A model generated the notes under the pieces. It was not told the origin of the DNA. It saw only the letters and a program-made list of their open reading frames with translations, and did not search any database. Source: Gp13-AA77 sp036521995 (GTDB lineage Bacteria; Acidobacteriota; Terriglobia; UBA7540). Taken from it: a DNA stretch of 13,429 nucleotides. The stretch covers positions 1 through 13,429 of the forward strand of contig DATDGR010000104.1 in the NCBI GenBank assembly GCA_036521995.1, read 5' to 3'. The position numbers and the translations under genes were made by a program. Position 1 is the first letter of the stretch. Each line of letters opens with the position of its first letter. This document shows positions 1 through 7,682 of this stretch, one piece after another.

Positions 1-80
1 GTACCGTGGGCCGCCAACCATTGCTCCATCTGCTGCTGATCACCGGCTTTCAAGCTCAGCGCAGGAATTATCTTAGGCAT
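1..80 (-). CDS. Transposase N-terminus, probably IS630 family (partial, leaves the left edge)
   Basis: Reading leftwards from an ATG at 80-78, 26 codons are open to the window edge. The product begins MPKIIPALSLKAGD and continues QQQMEQWLAAHG. A short 'PAL-L-L' lead followed by a helix ending in a W-L-A-A-H-G type turn is how many IS630-family (Tc1/mariner superfamily) transposases begin, just before their helix-turn-helix. An in-frame TAG lies four codons upstream (92-90), which fixes this ATG as the first usable start. No strong Shine-Dalgarno is visible. The catalytic DDE domain would lie outside the window, so the family call rests on 26 residues and is only moderately certain. It could equally be another small helix-turn-helix protein. 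Confidence 0.5.
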   Translation of the reverse strand, partial: MPKIIPALSLKAGDQQQMEQWLAAHG

Positions 81-131
81 GCGCTGAGCCTAACCGGAAT
101 CCGCGCATTTGTCCAGCTATTTCCTGGACAC
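1..131 (-). mobile_element. Probable IS630-like element, one end only
   Basis: The span covers the transposase 5' end plus its outside flank. Between the putative ATG and position 131 there is an inverted repeat, TGTCCAG (110-116) and CTGGACA (124-130), separated by 7 bases. Immediately outside lies a TA dinucleotide (132-133). IS630 elements insert at TA and have short terminal repeats close to the transposase start, so 131/132 is a reasonable guess at the boundary. The other end is not in the window, so the terminal repeat cannot be matched. Confidence 0.35.
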
Positions 132-342
132 TACACTAGAGCTAGGTCACTGCTCCAGCCGGCTTGACACCCTAGGCTTGTTCCTGAAGTTGAGCCTAAA
201 CGGGGGACGCTCGAGCTTTTCCTAATTCTCAACCTTGTGCTCCAGCAGGGTTAAGGCGGCTGGCACAACCGCCTCCAAGACTTAAGTCGTCGCGCTCCCC
301 GGGTGCCATGAAGTAGGTTTGAGAATTCGAGGAGAGACATCT
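132..342. other. Spacer between IS end and ferredoxin gene, rich in inverted repeats
   Basis: No gene is visible. It holds a TAGGCT (173-178) / AGCCTA (192-197) repeat, an AGGCGG (254-259) / CCGCCT (269-274) repeat with a 9-base loop, the perfect 10-base palindrome GACTTAAGTC (279-288), and a long-range pair AATTCTCAACC (224-234) with GGTTTGAGAATT (316-327), complementary except for one bulged base. A TTGACA hexamer sits at 164-169 but has no -10 box at 16-18 bases, so I do not call a promoter. Confidence 0.5.
329..336 (+). promoter_or_regulatory. Shine-Dalgarno of the ferredoxin gene
   Basis: GAGGAGAG lies 6 bases before the ATG at 343. It selects this ATG over the upstream in-frame TTG at 319, which would add eight residues (MRIRGETS) not expected in the family. 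Confidence 0.8.
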
Positions 343-603
343 ATGGCTTACGTGATCGCTGAACCCTGCATCGGAACCAAAGACTCTGCCTGCGTGGACG
401 TCTGTCCGGTGGACTGCATTCATCCCCGCAAAGACGAGGCCAATTTTGCCGACGTGCAGCAACTTTATATCGACCCGGTAGAGTGCATCGACTGCGGAGC
501 CTGCGTGCCGGTGTGCCCCGTCTCGGCCATTTTCCCCGTAGATGATCTGCCGGAAAAGTGGCAATCGTACACGCCGGTGAATGCTGATTATTACAAGAAG
601 TAG
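343..603 (+). CDS. fdxA: Seven-iron ferredoxin (3Fe-4S plus 4Fe-4S)
   Basis: This 86-residue soluble electron carrier closely follows the Thermus/Azotobacter FdI-type 7Fe ferredoxins. The first cysteine group is C9-x7-C17-x3-C21-P, without the CxxCxxC spacing of a plain 8Fe ferredoxin; the second is C48-x2-C51-x2-C54-x3-C58-P. By analogy with Azotobacter FdI, C9, C17 and C58 would hold the 3Fe-4S cluster and C21, C48, C51 and C54 the 4Fe-4S cluster, leaving C25 free. The C-terminal extension after the second motif (FPVDDLPEKWQSY onward) is typical of the 7Fe group. The start is ATG 343, fixed by a strong Shine-Dalgarno. It stands alone: the spacers on both sides exceed 200 bases and its redox partner is not in the window. 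The symbol follows common usage for 7Fe ferredoxins; its exact physiological role is unknown. Confidence 0.93.
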   Translation: MAYVIAEPCIGTKDSACVDVCPVDCIHPRKDEANFADVQQLYIDPVECIDCGACVPVCPVSAIFPVDDLPEKWQSYTPVNADYYKK

Positions 604-830
604 TGGCGGATGTCCGGGAGTGGGGGCACCAGCCCCGGCCCTTGATCTCACCGTCTAGATTCGCTTTTCCCGCTTGCCCCGTCCACCCATACGGCAGTAA
701 GCTGGCCCTTCGGGTAAGGTTACAACCGAGTTTCAGATTGACCTTCGCCGGCACACCGTGGAATCCAACGTGCTGGTTGCAATGTGTGGCTTGGGCTTGC
801 CCGATCTGAGACTGAAGATCGAGGGATGCC
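604..830. other. Spacer between ferredoxin and transglycosylase genes
   Basis: No gene is seen. A GC-rich hairpin (GGGGC 623-627, loop ACCA, GCCCC 632-636) lies about 20 bases after the ferredoxin stop. It could act as a terminator or RNA 3' end, but no T-run follows. TTGACC at 738-743 has no matching -10 box. Confidence 0.4.
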
Positions 831-2786
831 TTGAGTCAATTTTGCTGGTCCCTGCTCCCGGCCGTTCTATTGGTTCTGGCCGGCGGCGGGGCCGATAAGC
901 GTCAACTCGCGGTGGCGGCACGAGCCATGAAAAGGGCGCCCGTCGAGGCTTCACCCCTCGCAGATCCCCCGCAACTAGGTTCCCGACCCGCCGCCCAGTC
1001 ACCTTCACCTTCTGTTCGTCCTGAAACGGCTCAAACAGCGCAAACGACTTCGAGCGCTCCCACAGCTGCTGCCGCGGGTACCGGTCAGTCCACGAATGCG
1101 AAGGAGGCTGATCGGGTGACCGATCTTCTGAATCGCGTCGAAGCGCTCTATCAGGCGGGTGTGAAGGATTATGACGCTGACAACCTCGATCAAGCCAAGG
1201 GCGAGTTTGACCAGGCTGTGAGCCTCCTGTTGGAATCCGGCCTCGACATCGAGGCCAATGACCGGCTGAGCGCGGAATTCGACCACTTGATAGAGAACGT
1301 GTACGGCATGGAGCTGGCTGCTGTGCAACGCGGCGACACTCTCAGCTCGCACGCTTACGAGCCCGCGCCGATCCAGGCTTTCGCAGGGCTCACCTTTCCT
1401 GTGGATCCGAATGTGCGCGAGCGGGCCCAGCAGGAGCTGGCTTCAGTCCGCTCCGATCTGCCGCTCGTCTCCAATGACTACGTCAGCGGCGCGCTCACCT
1501 ACCTGCAGAGCCACGCCCGCCACTATATCCAGACGGTGCTCGAGCGGCGAGCTTACTACGGGCCTATGATCGAGGAGACCCTTCGCAAGGAAGGCCTGCC
1601 GCAAGACCTTATTTATCTAGCGGCTGGAGAGAGCGCCTTCAACCCTTTCGCCCTCAACACCAAGTCCGGCGCCAAGGGTATCTGGCAGTTTATGCCGCAG
1701 ACGGGCGAGCTTTACGGCCTTAAGAAGAACCGTTGGGTAGATGAGCGCGAAGACCCCGTCAAGTCCACTCAGGCTGCCGCCCGCGTCCTGAAGGACCTCT
1801 ATGCCACCTTTGGGGATTGGTTCCTGGCCATGGCCGCCTACGACTGGAACCCGGCGGGGGTCCAAACGGCCATCGCGAAGACGGGTTACGCTGACTACTG
1901 GAAGCTTCGGGAACTCCACGCGCTGCCGGCCGAAACCGAGAACTACGTGCCCATCTTTATAGCCGTCGCGCTGATTGGCAAGGATCCTCAGGCCTATGGT
2001 TTTCAGGCGCCTGCGGCTCCTGCGATGGCGGTTGACCAGGTCGTGGTTTCGGAGCCCACCGACTTGCGGCTTGTGGCCGGGCTTATCGACCACCCCGTCG
2101 AGGAGCTGGTGCGGCTTAACCCTGGCATGCTTTCCTGGGCGACACCGCCAAACGAACCTGGTTTTGCGCTGAACCTGCCGTCCGGCACCAAGGACCAATT
2201 TGAGAAGGCTATCGCTGCCGTCCCGGCAAACCGGCGCGAATGGTGGCGCGCCTACCGCCTCGAGCCGGGCGAGACTCTGTCCGGCCTGGCTTCCCGGTTT
2301 CACGTCACACTCGCGAGCTTAAGGGAGGCGAACCAGCTCTCGAGCGACGATCCCCCCGAGGCTGGCACCCATCTGCTTGTGCCGCTGGGACCTACGAACG
2401 AGGCGTCACTGCTACGAGTGCATGAAAAGCAGGTCTTTCGCGCTCGACAATACCGGGTGAAAGCCGGTGATACCCTCGAGATGGTGGCCGATAGGTTTGA
2501 CGTAACGCCGTACCAGATTCGGCACTGGAATCATATGCGCGGTTCGACCCTCGCCGCCGGCCGCAGCCTCACCGTGTACGTACCCACGCCAGTGCGCTCC
2601 TCCCACAGCCCGCACGCCCGCCGAACGACCTCAGGACAGGCGGGCCTGAAAAGGGAGGGCGAGGCAGCCGTCGCCTCTACACCGCCGAGGGCAACCAAGG
2701 CGACGCATGGCCCTAACTCAAAGCATCGCAAGGTCAAGCACGCTTCCGCCCCGGCCACGAATGTTACCGCAGAAGCCTCGCGCTGA
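831..2786 (+). CDS. MltD-like membrane-bound/periplasmic lytic transglycosylase with LysM repeats
   Basis: This 651-residue exported murein hydrolase cleaves the MurNAc-GlcNAc bond of peptidoglycan by lytic transglycosylation. A hydrophobic segment (LLPAVLLVLAG, about residues 8-18) suggests a signal peptide. There is no lipobox Cys, unlike E. coli MltD. A low-complexity Ala/Pro/Thr linker and a helical TPR-like stretch (about 95-160) follow. The SLT domain (about 235-375) has the catalytic Glu at E267 in GESAFNPFA, then SGAKGIWQFMP, and ends with AYDWNPAGV and NYVP. A degenerate LysM-like stretch (about 402-460) precedes two clear LysM repeats (475-520, 541-585) that bind glycan. The C-terminal ~65 residues are basic and disordered. 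The start is TTG 831, with GAGG at 821-824; the next ATG (codon 33) would remove the signal peptide. It is monocistronic by spacing. Confidence 0.9.
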   Translation: MSQFCWSLLPAVLLVLAGGGADKRQLAVAARAMKRAPVEASPLADPPQLGSRPAAQSPSPSVRPETAQTAQTTSSAPTAAAAGTGQSTNAKEADRVTDLLNRVEALYQAGVKDYDADNLDQAKGEFDQAVSLLLESGLDIEANDRLSAEFDHLIENVYGMELAAVQRGDTLSSHAYEPAPIQAFAGLTFPVDPNVRERAQQELASVRSDLPLVSNDYVSGALTYLQSHARHYIQTVLERRAYYGPMIEETLRKEGLPQDLIYLAAGESAFNPFALNTKSGAKGIWQFMPQTGELYGLKKNRWVDEREDPVKSTQAAARVLKDLYATFGDWFLAMAAYDWNPAGVQTAIAKTGYADYWKLRELHALPAETENYVPIFIAVALIGKDPQAYGFQAPAAPAMAVDQVVVSEPTDLRLVAGLIDHPVEELVRLNPGMLSWATPPNEPGFALNLPSGTKDQFEKAIAAVPANRREWWRAYRLEPGETLSGLASRFHVTLASLREANQLSSDDPPEAGTHLLVPLGPTNEASLLRVHEKQVFRARQYRVKAGDTLEMVADRFDVTPYQIRHWNHMRGSTLAAGRSLTVYVPTPVRSSHSPHARRTTSGQAGLKREGEAAVASTPPRATKATHGPNSKHRKVKHASAPATNVTAEASR

Positions 2787-3137
2787 TGGCTCTCTGACCG
2801 GTAAATCGGCCACCCCCCGAGCTACCCGTAAGAGGCTTACGCAAAGTCGGCGTCCGGCCCAACGGATCGGCGAGCGACGAGTCAAGCCGAGACCGTGACC
2901 TCGGCGCAGCGTACCAGAACTATCGGCGCGGCATCGGGTCTCAGGAACAACACTTGGCCGTTGCTGACGATCAAAGCGAAGGCTCGAACGCCACGACGGA
3001 AAAACGGCTCCAGGAGTGGCGAATTCAACTGGGTGCTGCAGTACAATAAAGAGCCGGTCGCTCTTTCGCAGCGACCGTAGCATCAAGAGAGACATTGGAC
3101 GAGGAAATTCTCCTCTAGAGGAAAGGTTCCAAGAGAA
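2787..3137. other. 351-base spacer with hairpins, no convincing gene
   Basis: It holds a CGTAAG-AGG-CTTACG hairpin (2827-2841) soon after the transglycosylase stop, a perfect 8-bp hairpin CGGTCGCT (3055-3062) / AGCGACCG (3070-3077) with a 7-base loop, a TACAAT -10-like hexamer (3042-3047) without a good -35, and the 12-base palindrome TCCTCTAGAGGA (3111-3122). One frame is open without a start codon from about 2801 to a TAA at 3047-3049. Short ATG frames here overlap one another and look random. Confidence 0.5.
3055..3077 (+). other. Perfect 8-bp stem-loop upstream of the Cys-rich gene
   Basis: CGGTCGCT and AGCGACCG pair perfectly around CTTTCGC. It sits 60 bases before the GTG at 3138 and just after a TACAAT hexamer, so it would lie in a 5' leader if transcription starts there. 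No T-run follows, so it is not a standard intrinsic terminator. Confidence 0.45.
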
Positions 3138-3779
3138 GTGGTCTGCCAAATCTGCCAAAAACGCAAGGCCAACCGGTTCTGTCCGGCGAAGTCACAGAGC
3201 ATCTGCTCGGTTTGCTGCGCGACCGAGCGCGAAGTCTCGATTGACTGCCCTTCAGACTGTCCGCACCTGGTGGACAGCCGGCAGTACGAGGAGGAGCGGC
3301 GCCAAGTCGACTGGTCCAACCTGCCCTTTGCCGAAGTCAGGATCGAGCCCTCAGTCTTCCGCGATCACGAAAATCTGCTTGATGCCATCGCGGTCGCCAT
3401 CTGCGACTTCGCGGGCGAACACCGGGAGTTGGTGGACTCGGACGTCATCGCCGCGCTTCAAAACCTGGCCGAAGCCTACCGAACGCTGGTCAGTGGTATC
3501 TACTACGAAAAGGCCTTGGATTACCCACTCCAGCGCGAACTTTGCCGGCATTTGAAAGATAAGATCGCTGCCTATCAGAAGGAAGTGGCGGCGGAACCGG
3601 GTTTCAGCCTGCTGCGGGACGCGACCGTGCGGGACGCACTCATCCTCCTTACCCAGATCGGGACCACACGGACTAACGGACGTCCCAAGGGCCGCGCCTA
3701 TCTCGATTTTCTGCGCCGCGAGTTCAACTGGCGGGGGCGAGCTCCGGCGGCGGGATCGGGTCTGGTGATTCTGCCCTGA
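3138..3779 (+). CDS. Cys-rich conserved hypothetical protein, putative zinc-binding N-terminus
   Basis: This 213-residue cytoplasmic protein has no recognised function. The first 43 residues carry a dense Cys array: C3-x2-C6, C15, C23-x2-C26-C27, C37-x3-C41-x-H43. This is enough for two zinc sites of zinc-ribbon or treble-clef type. The rest (about 70-205) is predicted mostly helical, with few hydrophobic runs and no membrane segment or signal peptide. I recall similar CxxCxKRKAxRFCPA...CxxCC...DCPxDCxxL proteins in Acidobacteria, but no characterised one. The start is GTG 3138; an in-frame TAG at 3078 and the lack of other start codons leave no upstream alternative, and AGAGGAAAGG (3117-3126) or AAGAGA (3131-3136) could serve as ribosome site. 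It lies 177 bases before dnaG on the same strand, so a role linked to replication or transcription is conceivable but unproven. Confidence 0.8.
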   Translation: MVCQICQKRKANRFCPAKSQSICSVCCATEREVSIDCPSDCPHLVDSRQYEEERRQVDWSNLPFAEVRIEPSVFRDHENLLDAIAVAICDFAGEHRELVDSDVIAALQNLAEAYRTLVSGIYYEKALDYPLQRELCRHLKDKIAAYQKEVAAEPGFSLLRDATVRDALILLTQIGTTRTNGRPKGRAYLDFLRREFNWRGRAPAAGSGLVILP

Positions 3780-3786
3780 GTGGACC

Positions 3787-3815
3787 GCCGCTGGCAATGG
3801 GCAATAGCCAGCGGC
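3787..3815 (+). terminator. Perfect 9-bp hairpin after the Cys-rich gene, possible terminator
   Basis: GCCGCTGGC (3787-3795) pairs perfectly with GCCAGCGGC (3807-3815) around an 11-base loop, starting 7 bases after the stop codon. No T-run follows, so it is either a Rho-independent-like end without a U-tract, an RNA-stabilising hairpin, or a REP-like repeat unit. Confidence 0.4.
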
Positions 3816-3944
3816 AAGGATAGCGCCGCTAGCTTTGGTGTTGACCCCTGCACACGCGGTCCAGGTCACCGCACGAAGATGCCATCGGATTTCCGTTTTC
3901 TACTTAACCTTCGCGAGAACGACGATAGCCGGTAGCTAACGAAC

Positions 3945-3949
3945 AAGGG
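3945..3949 (+). promoter_or_regulatory. Shine-Dalgarno of dnaG
   Basis: AAGGG lies 7 bases before ATG 3957. An in-frame TAG at 3933-3935 with no start codon between rules out a longer product, although this DnaG is a few residues shorter at the N-terminus than many. Confidence 0.6.
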
Positions 3950-3956
3950 TGTTCCT

Positions 3957-5711
3957 ATGACCCAAGCCGAAGAAGTCCGCGCTGTCGCCGATATCGTGAA
4001 GATCGTCGGCGACTACGTCAAGCTGAGCAAGGCCGGCGTTAACATGAGGGGTCTTTGCCCCTTTCACCAGGAAAAGACTCCTTCCTTTGCCGTGCACCCT
4101 GTCAAACAGATCTTCCACTGCTTCGGCTGCGGCGTGGGTGGAAACGTTTTCAAGTTTGTGATGCTGATCGAGAACCTCACCTTTCCTGAAGCGCTGCGCC
4201 GGGTGGCGGAAAAGGCTGGGGTCAAGCTCAGGGAGCGGCCCTTCGATGCCGCCTCTGACGCCTCGGGGCGCGAGCGTGAGACCCTGCAAAAGGTTCATGA
4301 CGTGGCCACGCGTTTTTTCGCTACTCAGCTCGGAGCGACCGTCGAGGGTCGAGCGGCTCGCGCCTATTTGGCCGACCGGGGTCTGAGCGACGAGACGGTC
4401 GCCCGGTTCCGCATCGGATACGCGCCCTCGGAAGGCCACGCCTTGCTGCGGCATCTCGAAAGCGCCGGTTTCAGCCCAGAAGTGATGGAAAAGAGTGGGC
4501 TAGTGCTGGCCGAGGCTGAGGGCCGGCACCGGCTCGACCGCTTTCGACGGCGCGTCATCTTCCCCATCGCCCGCGAGAATGGCTCCGTGGTAGCGTTTGG
4601 CGGTCGGGCACTCGGCGAAGACCAGCCGAAATACCTCAACTCGCCCGAGACGCCTATTTACACCAAGAGCCGGGTGCTCTTTCACCTCGATCGCGCCGCG
4701 AGCGCCATCCGCAAGACAGACGAGGCGATTCTGGTGGAAGGTTATATGGACGCTATCGCGGTGGCCTCGGCGGGGTTCGAGCAGGTGGTGGCCTCCTGCG
4801 GCACCAGCCTGACCGCGAGCCAAGTGCGGCTGCTCGCCCGCCACACCCGGCTCGTGGTGGTGAACTATGACCCCGACTCCGCGGGTCTTGCCGCTACGGA
4901 GCGGTCGCTTGAACTTCTTCTCGAAGAGGGCTTCGGGTGCCGGGTGCTGGCGCTGCCTGGCGGACTCGATCCGGACGCCTTTATTCGCAAACAGGGCGCC
5001 AGCGCCTACGGGAAAAGGCTGAAGTCGGCGCCGAGCTATCTCGACTACCTGGCTGACCGCGCCGCCGCCACCCACGACTTGCGAACGCCGCAGGGCAAGA
5101 TCGCGGCCGCCAACGCTCTCCTGCGTCATGTCGTCAGGCTACCGAATCCGATGCTGCGTGCGGAATGGGCGGGCCGGCTGGCGGACCGGCTGCGCCTGGA
5201 CGATCGGCTTCTGCGTGAAGAGGTGAGGCGCGCTGCTGCCGGCGCCCGCCACGAGGTAGACTCCCCCGTTGCTGCGGCCGCCCTTGAGGCGAGCCAGGCC
5301 GAGAAGGAACTCCTGCGAGGATGCCTGGAGAGTGAGGCTCTGGCGGACGAGTTCCTTCCCGGCCTGCTGGCCGACGGGGCCTTGGAAGGCCTCCCCACCT
5401 CGAAGATCCTGCAGGCGATTCTGGAAGCTCGCAGCCGGGGCGAAAAGGCAGATCTCTCCCTTCTGGAGGAGTCCTTGACGCTGGCCGAACAGCGCCTGGC
5501 TTACGATTGCCAGTTTGCCGGCGCCGAGCCACTTTCCCGCGAGGCCGCGCTAGCTTGTTGCGACGCGTTGCGCCGCAAGAAGATGCAGCGTGAGGGGGAG
5601 GAGATCCAGGCAGCCATTCGCCTGGCCGAGCAGGCAGGAGACTTCGGCCGGCTGTCTGAGCTGCTGAGAATCAAGTCTAGATTGGCCGGGCAGTTGGCTC
5701 AGCGATCCTGA
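3957..5711 (+). CDS. dnaG: DNA primase DnaG
   Basis: This 584-residue primase makes RNA primers at the replication fork with DnaB helicase and is of normal length. The CHC2 zinc-binding domain is at the N-terminus: C34-P-F-H37 in GLCPFHQEKTPSF and C55-x2-C58 in HCFGCGVGGN. The RNA-polymerase core with its TOPRIM fold follows. E261 in LVEGYMDA and D305/D307 in NYDPDSAG are the metal-binding acidic residues; the loop CGTSLT lies between them. The C-terminal ~200 residues (from about 375) are helical and form the less conserved helicase-interaction region. It precedes rpoD on the same strand, the conserved dnaG-rpoD order of the macromolecular-synthesis cluster; rpsU, common upstream of dnaG in proteobacteria, is absent here and a Cys-rich gene takes its place. 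A CCTGAA/TTCAGG hairpin overlaps the stop. Confidence 0.97.
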   Translation: MTQAEEVRAVADIVKIVGDYVKLSKAGVNMRGLCPFHQEKTPSFAVHPVKQIFHCFGCGVGGNVFKFVMLIENLTFPEALRRVAEKAGVKLRERPFDAASDASGRERETLQKVHDVATRFFATQLGATVEGRAARAYLADRGLSDETVARFRIGYAPSEGHALLRHLESAGFSPEVMEKSGLVLAEAEGRHRLDRFRRRVIFPIARENGSVVAFGGRALGEDQPKYLNSPETPIYTKSRVLFHLDRAASAIRKTDEAILVEGYMDAIAVASAGFEQVVASCGTSLTASQVRLLARHTRLVVVNYDPDSAGLAATERSLELLLEEGFGCRVLALPGGLDPDAFIRKQGASAYGKRLKSAPSYLDYLADRAAATHDLRTPQGKIAAANALLRHVVRLPNPMLRAEWAGRLADRLRLDDRLLREEVRRAAAGARHEVDSPVAAAALEASQAEKELLRGCLESEALADEFLPGLLADGALEGLPTSKILQAILEARSRGEKADLSLLEESLTLAEQRLAYDCQFAGAEPLSREAALACCDALRRKKMQREGEEIQAAIRLAEQAGDFGRLSELLRIKSRLAGQLAQRS

Positions 5712-5725
5712 AAAACCTCTTCAGG
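5707..5725 (+). other. Hairpin overlapping the dnaG stop codon
   Basis: CCTGAA (5707-5712) pairs with TTCAGG (5720-5725) around 7 bases. The dnaG TGA lies inside the left arm. No T-run follows. It may act as an mRNA processing or attenuation point between dnaG and rpoD, which are often expressed at different levels. Confidence 0.3.
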
Positions 5726-5742
5726 TGGCAAGACCTTCTGCT

Positions 5743-5767
5743 GTAAACTGACATCTAATAAAATAGC
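5743..5767 (+). promoter_or_regulatory. AT-rich block before rpoD, possible promoter -10 region
   Basis: The stretch around CTAATAAAATAG is sharply AT-rich against a GC-rich background and contains TAAAAT (5759-5764), one base off TATAAT. No good -35 hexamer is found at 16-18 bases, so the call is weak. Its position 126 bases before the rpoD start would allow separate expression of rpoD. Confidence 0.25.
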
Positions 5768-5875
5768 TGAGCTGTCGGTCCGGGCGGCTTTGGGACGTCG
5801 TAAGTGCAAACGGGTCTAAATCTCGCGGCACAACGATAGGCTCGCGGCTCTGTGTGCGCTTCACCGGCTGGTTAT

Positions 5876-5880
5876 GGAGG
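5876..5880 (+). promoter_or_regulatory. Shine-Dalgarno that selects a TTG start for rpoD
   Basis: GGAGG lies 9 bases before TTG 5890, whereas GTG 5854 has no purine-rich site near it. Starting at the TTG gives MALDDKFDQVNKL, the natural beginning of sigma region 1.1; starting at 5854 would add 12 aromatic/basic residues. Confidence 0.65.
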
Positions 5881-5889
5881 CTACCTTAC

Positions 5890-7587
<1,698 letters not shown>

Positions 7588-7643
7588 CCCGACTCAGGAC
7601 CTCGCATTCCAGAGAAACGACCGGGTAGGTGAATGCGGGTTAG

Positions 7644-7663
7644 TAAAATGCGACTCGGTCGCA
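7644..7663 (+). promoter_or_regulatory. -10-like hexamer abutting a 15-base palindrome before the iron cassette
   Basis: TAAAAT (7644-7649) runs directly into TGCGAC-TCG-GTCGCA (7649-7663), a perfect 6-bp inverted repeat with a 3-base centre. The FTR1 start follows at 7683. A repressor bound here would cover the transcription start. No -35 box at 17 bases is recognisable, and the motif does not match the Fur or classical DtxR consensus. It could also be a small RNA hairpin. Confidence 0.3.
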
Positions 7664-7682
7664 ACTGACTAAGCGAAGGTCA

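Noticed and set aside
164..169. TTGACA hexamer as a -35 box for the ferredoxin gene
   Set aside because: No -10-like hexamer at 16-18 bases; a lone hexamer is not enough.
603..809. Plus-strand 68-codon frame after the ferredoxin gene
   Set aside because: Pro/Cys/Arg-rich random-looking translation, no ribosome site of its own, and it covers a spacer with a hairpin.
3016..3555. Plus-strand 179-codon frame overlapping the Cys-rich gene
   Set aside because: Ser/Arg/Thr-rich shadow in another frame; the competing frame has a structured Cys pattern and typical codon use.
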